A model generated the notes under the pieces. The model had not been told where the DNA came from. It did not search any database and worked only from the letters and a program-made list of their open reading frames with translations. A DNA stretch of 64,000 nucleotides from Ensifer sp. MPMI2T (GTDB taxonomy: Bacteria > Pseudomonadota > Alphaproteobacteria > Rhizobiales > Rhizobiaceae), in the NCBI RefSeq assembly GCF_004827385.1, contig NZ_SRXN01000021.1, positions 56,003 through 120,002 of the forward strand. Direction: 5' to 3'. Below, one piece after another: positions 1 to 10,000 of this stretch. Made by a program: the position numbers and the translations under genes. The stretch's first letter is position 1; each line of letters begins with the position of its first letter.

Positions 1-1
1 T

Positions 2-280
2 GCCGCTGCGCAAGCAAACGCTTGGCGCGAGGCCGCGGACAAGCTCCATTACGAAGCGGCCAGGGTCGCCGCCGCTAGGCGCGCCGACATTGATGCGGCT
101 ATCAAGCAGATGAGAGTGGATGCGGCGGAGGCCGAAGCCCGACTGCAGAAATTGAAGCAGGCGGGAAGCGACTCCTGGATATCGATGAGCTCGGCCTTGT
201 CGGAGGCGCGCAAGGCGTTCGATCAGGCGAACCAGCGGGGGTGGGATGCGCTCAAGCGCGCCGCTTTCCCGAGATCCTGA
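2..280 (+). CDS. C-terminal part of a coiled-coil protein (5' end outside window)
   Basis: An open frame runs in from the left edge and stops at 278-280, giving 92 residues. The sequence is Ala/Lys/Glu-rich with almost no breaks, typical of a long helix or coiled coil, followed by a GSDSW turn and a second amphipathic helix ending FPRS. This layout resembles the small sll1863-like stress-response proteins of rhizobia, which is an inference from composition only. The start codon is not in the window. No neighbour gives functional context. Confidence 0.6.
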   Translation, partial: AAAQANAWREAADKLHYEAARVAAARRADIDAAIKQMRVDAAEAEARLQKLKQAGSDSWISMSSALSEARKAFDQANQRGWDALKRAAFPRS

Positions 281-466
281 GCCGGGTTGCCGCGAGCCAA
301 CGATTTCAATGCGATGCCGTCACGCTTGGTGATGTCGTCGTGGAGCAGCAGTTGAAGTTGCCATAAAAGATGAGTTCTCGGCTGTGGCCGATTCCGACTC
401 GACGAGATCCCAGCCATGACAATTGACGACGGCCCTCCGAGCGACTTTCATTTAACACGTGATTGA

Positions 467-1249
467 CAGCCATGCGGGAGATTCCGCCGACCGAAGCTGA
501 CCTCCAAGGACTTCCCGACCGACGACGACTGGCGTCGGCTGCAGTTCACCACATTGCTGTACTATCTCTTCATGAAACGAATCCGGACAACGGTCTGGTT
601 CGCGACAAGACGGCACCAGATGCCCCGGCAAGCATCGCGGCAATCGGCATGGCGTTGGCGGCGACCCCCGGTTGGCGTCGAACGCGGCATCATCATCCGC
701 GAGTTTGCGGCGAAGATCACCCGCAGGGTGCTGCGATACTTGATGGAGCTTCCCCAGGGACCAGAGCCGGACGCATCTGGCTATAAGGGCTTCTTCTATC
801 ATTTCCTGGACATGTTGGGGGTTCACTGCGAGCGACGGGCCGGTTGGGTCACGCGCGAGGTGAACGGGGTCAAGCGGGAGTTCTTCGACTACATCGCTCA
901 CGGTGCGCCGTTCCGCCCCGACGACGGGACGGTATCACCGTGGGTCGTCATCGCCTCCCTCCCTTTCGCGCCGGAGATCGTGATCCCGACGGCGGGCAAC
1001 TTTGCCACGATGAGCCTCGGGATGACGCGACTTTACGGCTTCGTGCCCTCGTTCAACCGGACGTTTGTTGCGGAGGATAGCCCCACCGGATGGTGGATCA
1101 GCCCCTATCATTTTGGCATCGATCAGGGGCCGGTCGTCTTGATGGTCGAAAACTATCGCACAGGCTTGATTTGGAACATCATGCGCCGCTGTCCATGGGT
1201 AGTGTCTGGCCTGCGCAGGGCCGGCTTCTGGGGAGGGTGGCTGGAATAG
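467..1249 (+). pseudogene. Decayed COG5368 glucoamylase-like gene (two frameshifts, internal deletion)
   Basis: The fragments of this family appear in order but in different frames. Frame 2 encodes DWRRLQFTTLLYYLF, then frame 1 from about 571 encodes HETNPDNGLVRDKTAPDAP. After a five-C run at about 664-668, frame 2 resumes with VGVERG and GYKGFFYHFLDM. The frame then jumps directly to VTREVNG, SPWVVIASLPFAPE, PYHFGIDQGPVVLMVEN and GLRRAGFWGGWL, which is the C-terminal end of the family. About 200 residues of the central catalytic region appear to be missing near 812-830. Intact relatives act on periplasmic or extracellular glucans. The gene cannot make a working product, but the reading of the remnants is secure. 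Confidence 0.8.
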
Positions 1250-1466
1250 CATTGATCCTCCGCTGCCTTGAGCGTCAAGTTGGGCTCCGCCCGAATCGAA
1301 TCCGGTGCGGGCTCCATATCCATCGACATCGGTTCAAGGATCGCGTCGAAGAAATCACGCATTCCGGAGATCTCCCTGTTGTTCATGCAGGTGATCGAAC
1401 GCTCGGAAGCAGGATGAGGATTTGGAGTTGTTCGAAGTGCAGCGTTCCGGCCTCTTTGTCGGCTGC

Positions 1467-2594
1467 CTACTGCATGGCGACGAGTGTTTTGCGAAAGCGA
1501 AAGCCGGACAAGACAAAAATCAGGGTGCTGATGACAGCTATCGCGAGCATCTGCGGCCATACTATCGCGAGGCCGGCGCCGCGATAGAGGACCGCCTGGG
1601 CGAAGCTGACGAAATGTGTCGTAGGCGCGAGCTGCATCACATTCTGGAGCCATTGCGGCATGGTTTCGAGCGGCGTGCTCGAGCCCGACAGCAACTGCAG
1701 GATCACGAGAATCGGGATACACAAGAGCCCGAACTGCGCCATAGAGGTCGTGAAGGTTGCAATCAGGATGCCGAGCGCCGTCACCGAGAACTGGTACAGC
1801 AGTGTACCTGCCAGGAACAGCCAGAGCGAGCCGGCGATCGGGACATGAAGGACGAGCTGCACGACGATCATCATGGACATTGCGGCCGCGAAGACGATGA
1901 CAAGGCCGTTCGCCCAAATCTTGGCGAGCATGACGTCGTTGGGTGTCACCGGCATGGAAAGGAGGTGTTCAATGGTGCCATGCTCGCGCTCACGGATCAA
2001 AGCGGCGCCGGTCAAGATGACCGACAGCATGGTGATATTGTTGATGATCTGCATCACCGACGTGAACCAGTGCGAGTGCAGATTGGGATTGAACATGACG
2101 CGGAACACGAAATTGACCGGCAGCGAAGGTGCCCCGCTGGCGTTCTGGACATAGCTCAGGACCTGCTGGCCAATTATCTGCTGCAGGTCGCCCAAACCAT
2201 TGCCTGCAATGGCAATTGCCGTGGCATCGGCGTTGATCTGTACGCTTGGCCTCCGATTCGAAAGCAGGTCCTGTTCGAATTTCGGCGGGATTTCGATGAC
2301 GAAGATGAAGCGGTTGGAGTCCATGGCCGGACCAATTTCGCTGGCCGAGATTTCCTGCGGCGCCTGGAAAAAAGGCGGTAGGATGGCCTCCTTGATGCGC
2401 CTCGAGATTTCGGAACGGTCCTCATCGACGATGGCGACCGAGGCGTTGTAGACCTCGAGCTTGGCGCCAGTCGCAACCGCGTACACGGCGTAGGTGAACG
2501 TGTAGAGGATCAGCACCAGCATGACTGGGTCGGCGCGGATGCTGTAAAGTTCCTTGACACCGAGTGCCAGAATATTGATGAGCCGCTTGCGCAT
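1467..2594 (-). CDS. ABC-2 type transport permease (YhhJ-like)
   Basis: A 375-residue integral membrane subunit of an ABC-2 exporter. It has one membrane helix near residues 20-40 (VMLVLILYTFTYAVYAV), a large extracytoplasmic domain, then about five helices from residue 180 on, including an IREREHGTIEHLL segment typical of ABC-2 permeases. The start chosen is the ATG at 2594, whose A is the last base of the upstream TGA (TGATG overlap), so translation is coupled. An upstream extension of the frame runs antisense through the ATPase gene and is ignored. It is the third gene of an HlyD / ATPase / permease operon like the yhiI-rbbA-yhhJ set. The substrate is unknown. Confidence 0.9.
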   Translation of the reverse strand: MRKRLINILALGVKELYSIRADPVMLVLILYTFTYAVYAVATGAKLEVYNASVAIVDEDRSEISRRIKEAILPPFFQAPQEISASEIGPAMDSNRFIFVIEIPPKFEQDLLSNRRPSVQINADATAIAIAGNGLGDLQQIIGQQVLSYVQNASGAPSLPVNFVFRVMFNPNLHSHWFTSVMQIINNITMLSVILTGAALIREREHGTIEHLLSMPVTPNDVMLAKIWANGLVIVFAAAMSMMIVVQLVLHVPIAGSLWLFLAGTLLYQFSVTALGILIATFTTSMAQFGLLCIPILVILQLLSGSSTPLETMPQWLQNVMQLAPTTHFVSFAQAVLYRGAGLAIVWPQMLAIAVISTLIFVLSGFRFRKTLVAMQ

Positions 2595-5395
2595 CAGGAC
2601 TCCTGTTTCCTGAGAATCAGGCTTGCCGCGATAACGAAGGCGAGGACGAATACGGCGAGCACCAAATGGTTGAGCCAAAGCTCGGAGAAACCGAGCGCCT
2701 TGTTGAACGTGCCCATGCTGATCTGCTGGAACCATGAGGCCGGGAAAGCGAGTCCGAGAGCGCGTCCGGCACCTGACAGCGAGGAGACGGGAACCAGGAG
2801 TCCTGAGAACTGTGAAGTCGGGATCAGCGCGATGATCGCAGTGGCGAACACCGCAGCCACCTGAGTGCGGGTGAGGGTCGACACAACCAGGCCGAACGCA
2901 GTGGAAGCCCCGAGATAAATGAACGCGCCGACAATCAACGCCAGCCAAGAGCCCTTCACCGGCACGGCGAACACGAACAGCGCCAACACCATCAGCGTAG
3001 CAAAGCTGATGAGACCGATGATGAGATAAGGCACCTGTTTTCCGAGCAGGAACTCGATGCTGGTCAGCGGCGTGGAGCGGAAGTTGGCGATAGATCCTGT
3101 TTCGACCTCGCGCACGACGCCCAGCGCCGTCATGATGGCAGGGATCAGGATCAGCATCATCATGATGACGCTCGGCACCATCGAATAGACGCTTTTGAGC
3201 GACTGGTTGTAGCGGAAGCGGGATTCGAAATTGACAGGCAGGGCAGATGATTCGCTGCCCGTGGCAGTGCCGGGCAAGGCAGCCATGTCCCCGGCGCGGT
3301 GTGCGGACTGCTTGGCCAGATAGTCGAGCGTCAATCCGCCCAGATAGGTGCGCGTGGTCTCGGCCCTGTTCGGCATGTCGCCGTTGATCCAAATACCAAT
3401 CTCCGGGCGGCGTTCCCTAAGCAAATCGCTGCCATAGAGAGGTGGGATCTCGATCGCGAACTTGAGCTCGCCGGCGCGGAGGCGAGTCGGGATCTGATCA
3501 GGAGCGGTGATATCCGGCTGCCGGCTCCAGAAGCGCGAGCCTTCGAAACCCTCCAGGAACTCCCGGCTTTCGAGTGAGCGGCTCTGATCGAATACCGCGA
3601 AGCGCAGATGCTCGACATCGAATGAGATGCCATAGCCGAACGCGAACATCAGGAGGACGGGGCTGAGCAGGGCAAAGGCGATGCGCACCGGATCGCGGAT
3701 GATCTCCACGGCCTCGCGCCGTGCGCAGGCCCACAGCCGGGCAAGGCTGAATCGCGCACTGTTTGTCCGCTCCGCGGTGGGCGTCGCCGACACCAACTCG
3801 GCTGCAGGTTCGCGCGCTTTCGCTGGTCCCTTGGCGGCGGCCACCGCATCCTCGAGATAGGCGATGAACGCCTCTTCGAGCGTCTTGGCGTGGCGCGCCT
3901 CGGTGAGCGCGCGCGGCGCGTCCGCCGCCAGCACCTTGCCTGCATGCATTAGCGAAATGCGGTCACAACGTTCCGCTTCGTTCATGAAGTGCGTGGACAG
4001 GAAAATCGTAACGCCGTCCTTGCGCGACAGATCGACCAGCGATTCCCAGAACTGGTCGCGGGCCACGGGGTCGACCCCCGAAGTTGGCTCGTCGAGTATC
4101 AGCATCTCGGGGCGGTGCTGGACGGCGACCGCCAGCTGCAGCCGTTGCCGCATGCCGAGCGGCAGACTCTCCGGCATGGTGTCAGCGACGTCCCTGAGGC
4201 CGAAGCGGTTGAGCATTTCCTCGATGCGCGGCCCCTGCTCGGCAGCCGGCAGGTCGAACAGCTTGGCGTGCATCTGCAAATTCTGGTAGACCGTGAGCTC
4301 GCTGTAGAGCGAGAACGCCTGCGACATATAGCCGACGCGTTGGCGCGTTTCGATGTCGTCTGCGTTCAACGGCTTGCCGAACAGGAACGCCTTCCCTTCC
4401 GATACAGGCAAGAGGCCGGTCAGCATCTTCATGGTCGTCGACTTGCCGCAGCCGTTCGAGCCGAGAAAGCCGAAGATTTCCCCCTTCTCAATGCGGAAAC
4501 TCACGTGATCGACCGCGGCGAACGTGCCGAACTTTTTCGTGAGCCCATCGGCCTCGATCGCCGGCGGGCCGGCCTGCGTCACGCGAGGCGGGATCTGGAC
4601 GCCTCTATGGTCGCCGCGCTTGTCCTTCGGCAGCAGCGAAATGAAGGCTTGTTCGAGGGTGTCGGCGCCGGTTCGCGCCTTGATTTCGGCGGGAGATCCG
4701 GTTGCGATGACGCGGCCGGCGTCCATCGCGGCGAGCCAGGCGAACTGATCGGCTTCCTCCATATAAGCGGTCGCGACGATGACGCTCATCTGCGGCCGGC
4801 GCGCACGGATGCGATCGATCAATTCCCAGAACTGCCGGCGCGAAAGCGGGTCGACGCCCGTCGTCGGCTCGTCGAGGATGAGAAGGTCCGGATCGTGTAT
4901 CAGCGCGCCGCACAGAGACAGCTTCTGCTTCATGCCGCCAGAGAGCTTCCCTGCGGGCCGGTCCGGAAATGGATCGAGACCGGTACTGCGCAACAGATCG
5001 TCGATGCGTGCCTTCCGCTCGGCCTCCGGCTGTCCGAATAGCCGCCCGACGAAGTCGAGGTTTTCGAAGACGCTGAGGGTCGGATAGAGATTGCGCCCCA
5101 GACCTTGCGGCATATAAGCGACGCGCGCATAGCTGCGCTGGCGATGCGCCCGGTCGCGCATGTCACCGTCCAATGCCCAAACTGAGCCCGACTGGATTTT
5201 GCGCACACCCGAAATCAACGCCAGCAAGGTCGATTTGCCGACGCCATCGGGACCGATCAGCCCGGTCATACAGCCGCCCGGAATGGTGACTTTCACATCC
5301 TCGAGCGCGACGACCTTGCCGTAACGGTGCGAGACACCCTCAAGCGAGGCGGCGACCGCAATGTCAACGCTCGGCTGTGTGGCGCGCTCATGCAT
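2594..5395 (-). CDS. Double-ATPase / ABC-2 permease fusion (RbbA/YhiH-like)
   Basis: A 933-residue protein with two nucleotide-binding domains followed by an ABC-2 permease. Domain 1 has Walker A GPDGVGKST, signature LSGGMKQKL and Walker B LLILDEPTTGVDP. Domain 2 has Walker A GSNGCGKST, a degenerate signature (LPLGMRQRL in place of LSGGQ) and Walker B MLILDEPTSGVDP. From about residue 560 there is one membrane helix, an extracytoplasmic region, then a cluster of helices to the end. The arrangement matches YhiH/RbbA-type proteins. The ATG at 5395 lies inside the 3' end of the HlyD gene (8-base overlap). With its neighbours it would form an inner-membrane efflux unit; drug or bile-type substrates are known for relatives, but nothing here fixes the substrate. 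Confidence 0.92.
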   Translation of the reverse strand: MHERATQPSVDIAVAASLEGVSHRYGKVVALEDVKVTIPGGCMTGLIGPDGVGKSTLLALISGVRKIQSGSVWALDGDMRDRAHRQRSYARVAYMPQGLGRNLYPTLSVFENLDFVGRLFGQPEAERKARIDDLLRSTGLDPFPDRPAGKLSGGMKQKLSLCGALIHDPDLLILDEPTTGVDPLSRRQFWELIDRIRARRPQMSVIVATAYMEEADQFAWLAAMDAGRVIATGSPAEIKARTGADTLEQAFISLLPKDKRGDHRGVQIPPRVTQAGPPAIEADGLTKKFGTFAAVDHVSFRIEKGEIFGFLGSNGCGKSTTMKMLTGLLPVSEGKAFLFGKPLNADDIETRQRVGYMSQAFSLYSELTVYQNLQMHAKLFDLPAAEQGPRIEEMLNRFGLRDVADTMPESLPLGMRQRLQLAVAVQHRPEMLILDEPTSGVDPVARDQFWESLVDLSRKDGVTIFLSTHFMNEAERCDRISLMHAGKVLAADAPRALTEARHAKTLEEAFIAYLEDAVAAAKGPAKAREPAAELVSATPTAERTNSARFSLARLWACARREAVEIIRDPVRIAFALLSPVLLMFAFGYGISFDVEHLRFAVFDQSRSLESREFLEGFEGSRFWSRQPDITAPDQIPTRLRAGELKFAIEIPPLYGSDLLRERRPEIGIWINGDMPNRAETTRTYLGGLTLDYLAKQSAHRAGDMAALPGTATGSESSALPVNFESRFRYNQSLKSVYSMVPSVIMMMLILIPAIMTALGVVREVETGSIANFRSTPLTSIEFLLGKQVPYLIIGLISFATLMVLALFVFAVPVKGSWLALIVGAFIYLGASTAFGLVVSTLTRTQVAAVFATAIIALIPTSQFSGLLVPVSSLSGAGRALGLAFPASWFQQISMGTFNKALGFSELWLNHLVLAVFVLAFVIAASLILRKQES

Positions 5396-6491
5396 TGGGA
5401 ACCTTGACGGCTAGCCAGGCGGGCCAGGCCGCCGTGGCATCGACCCGAACGTAGCCCATTCCGCGAAGGCCGCCCTTCACCGCCGCCTCCATTCCTCTGA
5501 GCACTTCGGGTGGCGCATGCAGCTTCACCCGGAAATAAAGCTGCTCGCGTTCCGACTGGGTCTCCACCGTCTTCGGAGTGAACTGCGATTCAGGCGCCAC
5601 GAATGAGACGGTGGCGGGAAAGACGTATTCCGGAGCGGCATCGACCACTACGCGCGCCTCGTCGCCAATGGCTAGTCGTCCCGCAACCCCAGCCGGGAGA
5701 AAGACGGTCATATAGACGTCCGAGAGGTCGAGCACGGTGGCAATGCGACCACCCGCCGGCAATACTGCTCCCGGCTCGATCAGCCGATACTGCACCCGGC
5801 CGCGCACAGGCGAGGGGATTGTCGCGTCAGCGAGGCTTGTCTTCAGCCGGTCGACCTGGGCATCCGCCGCCGCGATCGCCGCGTGGGCCTCGTCGACCTG
5901 AGCGTTCGCCGCCTTGAGGGCGGCTGCGGCGCTTACAATGAGCTGCCTCCGCTCCTCTTGCTTCTCGCGTGTCGCAAAGCCTTTCTCGAGGAGCGCTTCG
6001 GCGCGCTCAAGCTCCTGGTCGGCGAATGTCAGCTCGGCCTTGCGGCTTTCGACAAGCGCCTGCGCCGCCGCGAGCGATTGACTTGCGCGTTTGACTTCCG
6101 CTTCCGCCTGGCGCAGCTGCGCTTCGAGCTCAGCCTGATCGAGGCGGGCGATCATGCTCCCCGCCAGTACCACATCGCCCTCACGTGGCACGATCTCGAT
6201 GACGCGGCCCGCGATCTTCGTCGCGATGTCGAATTGAGTGGCCTCGACGCGACCGTTGGTGCTGACGATGCCCTCCGGCAGGGCACTGGCTGTTTGTTGC
6301 TTCCAAAGGTAGAAACCGGCGCCCCCGGCAAGGCCCAGCGCGCCCAGCACCACCGCTACGGTCACGTACCGCTTGAGAGGCGCCTTCCTTTGGACTTCGA
6401 CCGCATGGTGCTCGCGTTCGGTCTTCACCGCTCCTGGCGGAACCGCACGCTGTTGTTCATCCTTCGCGGTCGGCGGATGATCGATCGACAA
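5388..6491 (-). CDS. HlyD/EmrA-family periplasmic adaptor
   Basis: A 367-residue membrane fusion protein. A charged cytoplasmic N-terminus is followed by one membrane helix at about 43-65 (VTVAVVLGALGLAGGAGFYLW), a first lipoyl half (GRVEATQFDIATKIAGRV, then REGDVVLAGSMIARLD), a long helical hairpin of about 100 residues rich in Ala, Glu and Gln, and the second half (SPVRGRVQYRLIEPGAVL) leading into a beta-barrel region. The start is probably TTG at 6491, preceded by GAAGGGAA at suitable spacing. It is first in the exporter operon and bridges the ABC permease to an outer-membrane channel, which is not encoded nearby. Confidence 0.9.
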   Translation of the reverse strand: MSIDHPPTAKDEQQRAVPPGAVKTEREHHAVEVQRKAPLKRYVTVAVVLGALGLAGGAGFYLWKQQTASALPEGIVSTNGRVEATQFDIATKIAGRVIEIVPREGDVVLAGSMIARLDQAELEAQLRQAEAEVKRASQSLAAAQALVESRKAELTFADQELERAEALLEKGFATREKQEERRQLIVSAAAALKAANAQVDEAHAAIAAADAQVDRLKTSLADATIPSPVRGRVQYRLIEPGAVLPAGGRIATVLDLSDVYMTVFLPAGVAGRLAIGDEARVVVDAAPEYVFPATVSFVAPESQFTPKTVETQSEREQLYFRVKLHAPPEVLRGMEAAVKGGLRGMGYVRVDATAAWPAWLAVKVPNA

Positions 6492-6933
6492 CGCGATATT
6501 CCCTTCAAAGAAACAATCTACGTATCTGTCTACTCTCTCGCCGCAAGGCAGCCTTGATCCACGTCAAAATCCAACCGAAATCACGCGCGTCGTGATGGTC
6601 GAATGCACGCTGCGATGGCACATATGCGGCGGCGCTACGGCCGATTGAGCGATCCCGGGACAGGCGCCTGCCTAGAATGGGTCGAGCTGGGGCACCCTTG
6701 ACGCCCCAGCTTTCGAGCATTCGCGCGGCTCGGCAGAGCAATTCTCTAAAGCCCTCAACACGCTATCGGTGCCTTGTCTGGCATTTTGGCAGATTCCCTC
6801 CGTGCCAGGGTCGTATCCGCCACACGCCGAGCCACCGAGCAAGCGTGTTTGGATCCTCCCCTCACGGAGACAATTCAAAAGTTCTGAACGTCGGTGATCA
6901 AACTTGCCGGTTACGGCTCAACCCCCGCGTTAT
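6492..6933. other. Divergent intergenic region, no gene seen
   Basis: About 440 bases separate the exporter operon from the transhydroxylase operon. No frame here has a recognisable protein or a good ribosome binding site. The exporter promoter should lie in the left part, but no confident -35/-10 pair was found. Confidence 0.5.
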
Positions 6934-6964
6934 TGACTTAATCGTCATTATGACTTATTAGTCA
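6934..6964. promoter_or_regulatory. Nested dyad, probable operator of the transhydroxylase operon
   Basis: Two nested inverted repeats share one centre at 6949. The outer arms are TGACT (6934-6938) and AGTCA (6960-6964); the inner arms are GTCAT (6944-6948) and ATGAC (6950-6954). The element sits 27 bases before the first ribosome binding site of the operon. Its size suits a TetR dimer, and the TetR gene at 10942 is the natural candidate to bind it. That link is inference. Confidence 0.5.
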
Positions 6965-6991
6965 GTTGGATTGGTAGGGAGGAGACGGCCT

Positions 6992-7057
6992 ATGAAACAG
7001 CAAGCCGCGCGCGCCAGCGCGACAGGACCGGAATTTCTGGGCGCTCGGACCTGGTGA
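6992..7057 (+). CDS. Possible 21-residue leader peptide before the Mo enzyme gene
   Basis: An ATG at 6992 follows a strong Shine-Dalgarno (GGGAGGAG) and opens a 21-codon frame rich in Ala and Arg that stops at 7055-7057, six bases before the ATG of the large subunit. The large-subunit ATG itself has no good ribosome binding site, so the short frame may couple translation. It has no recognisable domain and could instead be a chance frame. Confidence 0.35.
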   Translation: MKQQAARASATGPEFLGARTW

Positions 7058-7063
7058 GCGCAC

Positions 7064-10000
7064 ATGTTAGCCCTTAAGCCGAAGATGAACCGGCAGGTTC
7101 TCAGGGCCATCCTCTTTGCCCTGCCCAAAGTGATGAACCTCACCGCCTCCCGCGTCCCGGCATTCGCTGAACGGCTGAAACAGCGCAACCTCGTCGCGTG
7201 GATCGGTCTCCAGGACGGGAGCATCGGGCGCATTGTGGAAATCCGAAGCGGTAGATTCCGCTCCCGTGCGGGTTCGCCGGCCGAGGCCGAAGTGGCCATG
7301 TCCTTCAAGGACGCGACGACGGCGTTGAAGCTCTTGATGCCCAATCGCGATCAGTTGGAGATCATCCATGCAGCCAAGAACTTCAAGGTCGTGACCACGG
7401 GACCGGACGATCTGGTCGTCTGGTTCACGCAGACCCTCAATATGAGCGAAACTGCGGGCCTGTCGATGGGAACGCCGATGCCCGACGGCAGCCGCCGCTA
7501 CACCACCTGCACCAACGGCGGACCCCTCTTCGTTCACGTCAAGGACGGCCGGATCCTGCGCGTTACTCCTGTCGAGTTCGACAACACCGACCCGTCCACC
7601 TGGGTGATCGAAGCCCGTGGGCGCAAGTTCAGCCCGCCCCGCCGCACACTGGTAGCCCCCCACGCTCTGACCATGAAATCGCTGGTCTATTCGGACAAGC
7701 GCATCCTTTACCCAATGAAGCGGGTGGATTTCGATCCCGCTGGCGAACGCAATCCCCAGAACCGCGGAAAATCCGGCTACGTGCGGATCGACTGGGACGA
7801 GGCGCTGGACATCGTCGCCAAGGAGATCAACCGGCAGAAACGCGTCCACGGGCCCGGCTCCATCACGTTCCCCATGTCGTCCCATCACCAGTGGGGAAAC
7901 GTGGGCTATTACCTGAGCTCTCTGACGCGGTTCGCCAACCTGATCGGCTTCACCCGGGTCGCGGCCAATCCGGACAGTTGGGAGGGCTGGTACTGGGGCG
8001 CAATGCACCATTTCGGCAATTCAATGCGTGTCGGCGTGCCTGCGGGCTATGGCGGAGTGGAGGATTGCCTCAAGGAAGCCGAGATGATCGTCTTCTGGTC
8101 CTGCGATCCCGAAAGCACCAATGGAGCCTATGCGGGGTTCGAGGGCACCACGCGTCGTCTTTGGGCCAAGGAACTCGGCATCGAGTTCGTGCATATCGAC
8201 CCGCATTGCAATCCGACAGCCCAGTTGCTGGGCGGACGCTGGTTTCCCGTTCGGCCGCAGACCGACGCGGCTCTGGCCCAGGCGATCATGTATGTCTGGG
8301 TCACGGAAGGCCTTTATGACGAGGAGTACGTCGCGACCCGCACCACCGGCTTCGACGAATGGAAGGCGTATCTGCTGGGCGAAACCGATGGCGTTCCCAA
8401 GACACCCGAATGGCAGGAGGCCGAGACCGGCATACCTGCCAGAGACGTGCGCGCCCTGGCCCGCAAGTGGGGCGGCAGGAAAGTCTATCTAGCTGTCGGG
8501 ATGACCGGCACCGGCTTCGGCGGCGCAGGCCGCGGTGCGAGCGGTGCGCAATGGGCGCGCTGCATGGTCATGATCATGGCGATGCAGGGCTGGGGCAAGC
8601 CGGGCATCAATTTCGGCGGTCTCCAGATCGGCGTCCCGCACGACCTGCATTTTTATTTTCCGGGCTATGCAGATGGAGGGATTTCCGGCGACCTGGCGTG
8701 GACAGGCAATGCGGTCAATAGTTATCAGCGCATGCCGCACATCCTGACGATAAATCCCGTCAAGCAGATGGTGCCGCGCCAGCAACTGCCCGACGCGATC
8801 ATCAACGGTCACGCCACCGGCTATCTCTGGGACGGCATGGCCCAGGAGGCCCAGTTCGCGCCTTTCAGCTATCCCATGCCGGGCTACTCGCCGATACGCA
8901 TGATCTACCGCTACGGCGGCTCGTCGCTCAGCACCGTTACTCGATCGGGACGCTGGGTGGATGCCTATCGGCACGAGAGCATCGAGTTCGTCGTGAACCA
9001 GTCCATCTGGATGGAGGGCGAGGCGCAGTTTGCCGATATCATCCTGCCGGCCTGCACCTCGCTGGAGCGCTGGGACATAGGCGAATGGGCGAACTCCGGC
9101 GGCTATGCCCATCACGGTGTTAACGTCGTAAACCATCGCGTCATCACCCTCCAGCATAAGTGCATCGAGCCCTTGGGTGAGTCGAAGTCCGACTACGACA
9201 TATTCACCGCCATCCTGACCCGGCTGGGCCTGGGCGCTGTCTTCACCGAGGGCTGCAGCGAGCTCGATTGGGTCAAGCGCGTGTTCGATTCATCAGATCT
9301 GCCCGGCGAAATCTCCTGGAAGAAATTCTGTCGCAAGGGCTACTACGTCGTGCCACCCGAAAAGCCGGAACTACGCCAGCCCGTCGACATGCGCTGGTTT
9401 GCCGAGGGCAGGCGCAAGGATTTGCCGGAACCGGCTCCGATGCCATCCCAGTACGCCGAAGAGTTCGGCCTGGGCCTGCAGACGCCGAGCGGCAAACTCG
9501 AATTCGTGCCCGAGATCCTCAAGCGGAACACGGCAGACAATCCGGACCGCCCACCGGTCAATCGTTACATCCCCTCCTGGGAAGGGCTGCGCAATACCGA
9601 ACTGAAGGAGCGCTATCCGCTTCAGATGATAGCAACTCACAGCCGCTACAGCTTCCACACCAGCATGGATGGCAAGAACAGCGCGGTTAGTCAGGTAGAA
9701 GACCATCGCGCCCTGATTGCCGGCCATCGCTTTTGGCTGCTGCGGCTCAACCCGGCCGATGCCGCCGCCCGGGGCATTGGCCATCGTGACCTCGTGAAAA
9801 TCTTCAACGACCGCGGCGCCGTGATCTGCGCCGCCGACATATCGCCGCTGGTTACCCCAGGCGTCGTCAAGTCCTATGAGGCCAGCGCCGAGTTCCAGCT
9901 CATCGACGTTGCGGGGGAGACCGTCGAGATCGGCGGCTGCCTGAACATCCTCACCCCGGACCGATCGCAGACCCGCGGAACCAGCAGCATGGCTCCCAAT

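Noticed and set aside
1230..1390. A minus-strand start (MNNREISGMRDFFDAILEP) before the exporter operon end
   Set aside because: It could be a relic of a small Cys-containing protein, but no family was certain and the frame runs into the glucoamylase remnant.
2595..3392. An upstream extension of the permease frame to 641 residues
   Set aside because: The added 266 residues run antisense through the ATPase gene, are rich in Arg, His and Cys with no family, and the coupled ATG at 2594 is a better start.
3989..5041. A 350-residue plus-strand frame
   Set aside because: It is antisense to the double-ATPase gene, with a composition typical of shadow frames and no recognisable domain.
7067..8011. 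A 314-residue minus-strand frame
   Set aside because: Antisense to the transhydroxylase large subunit; no motif and no plausible start signal.
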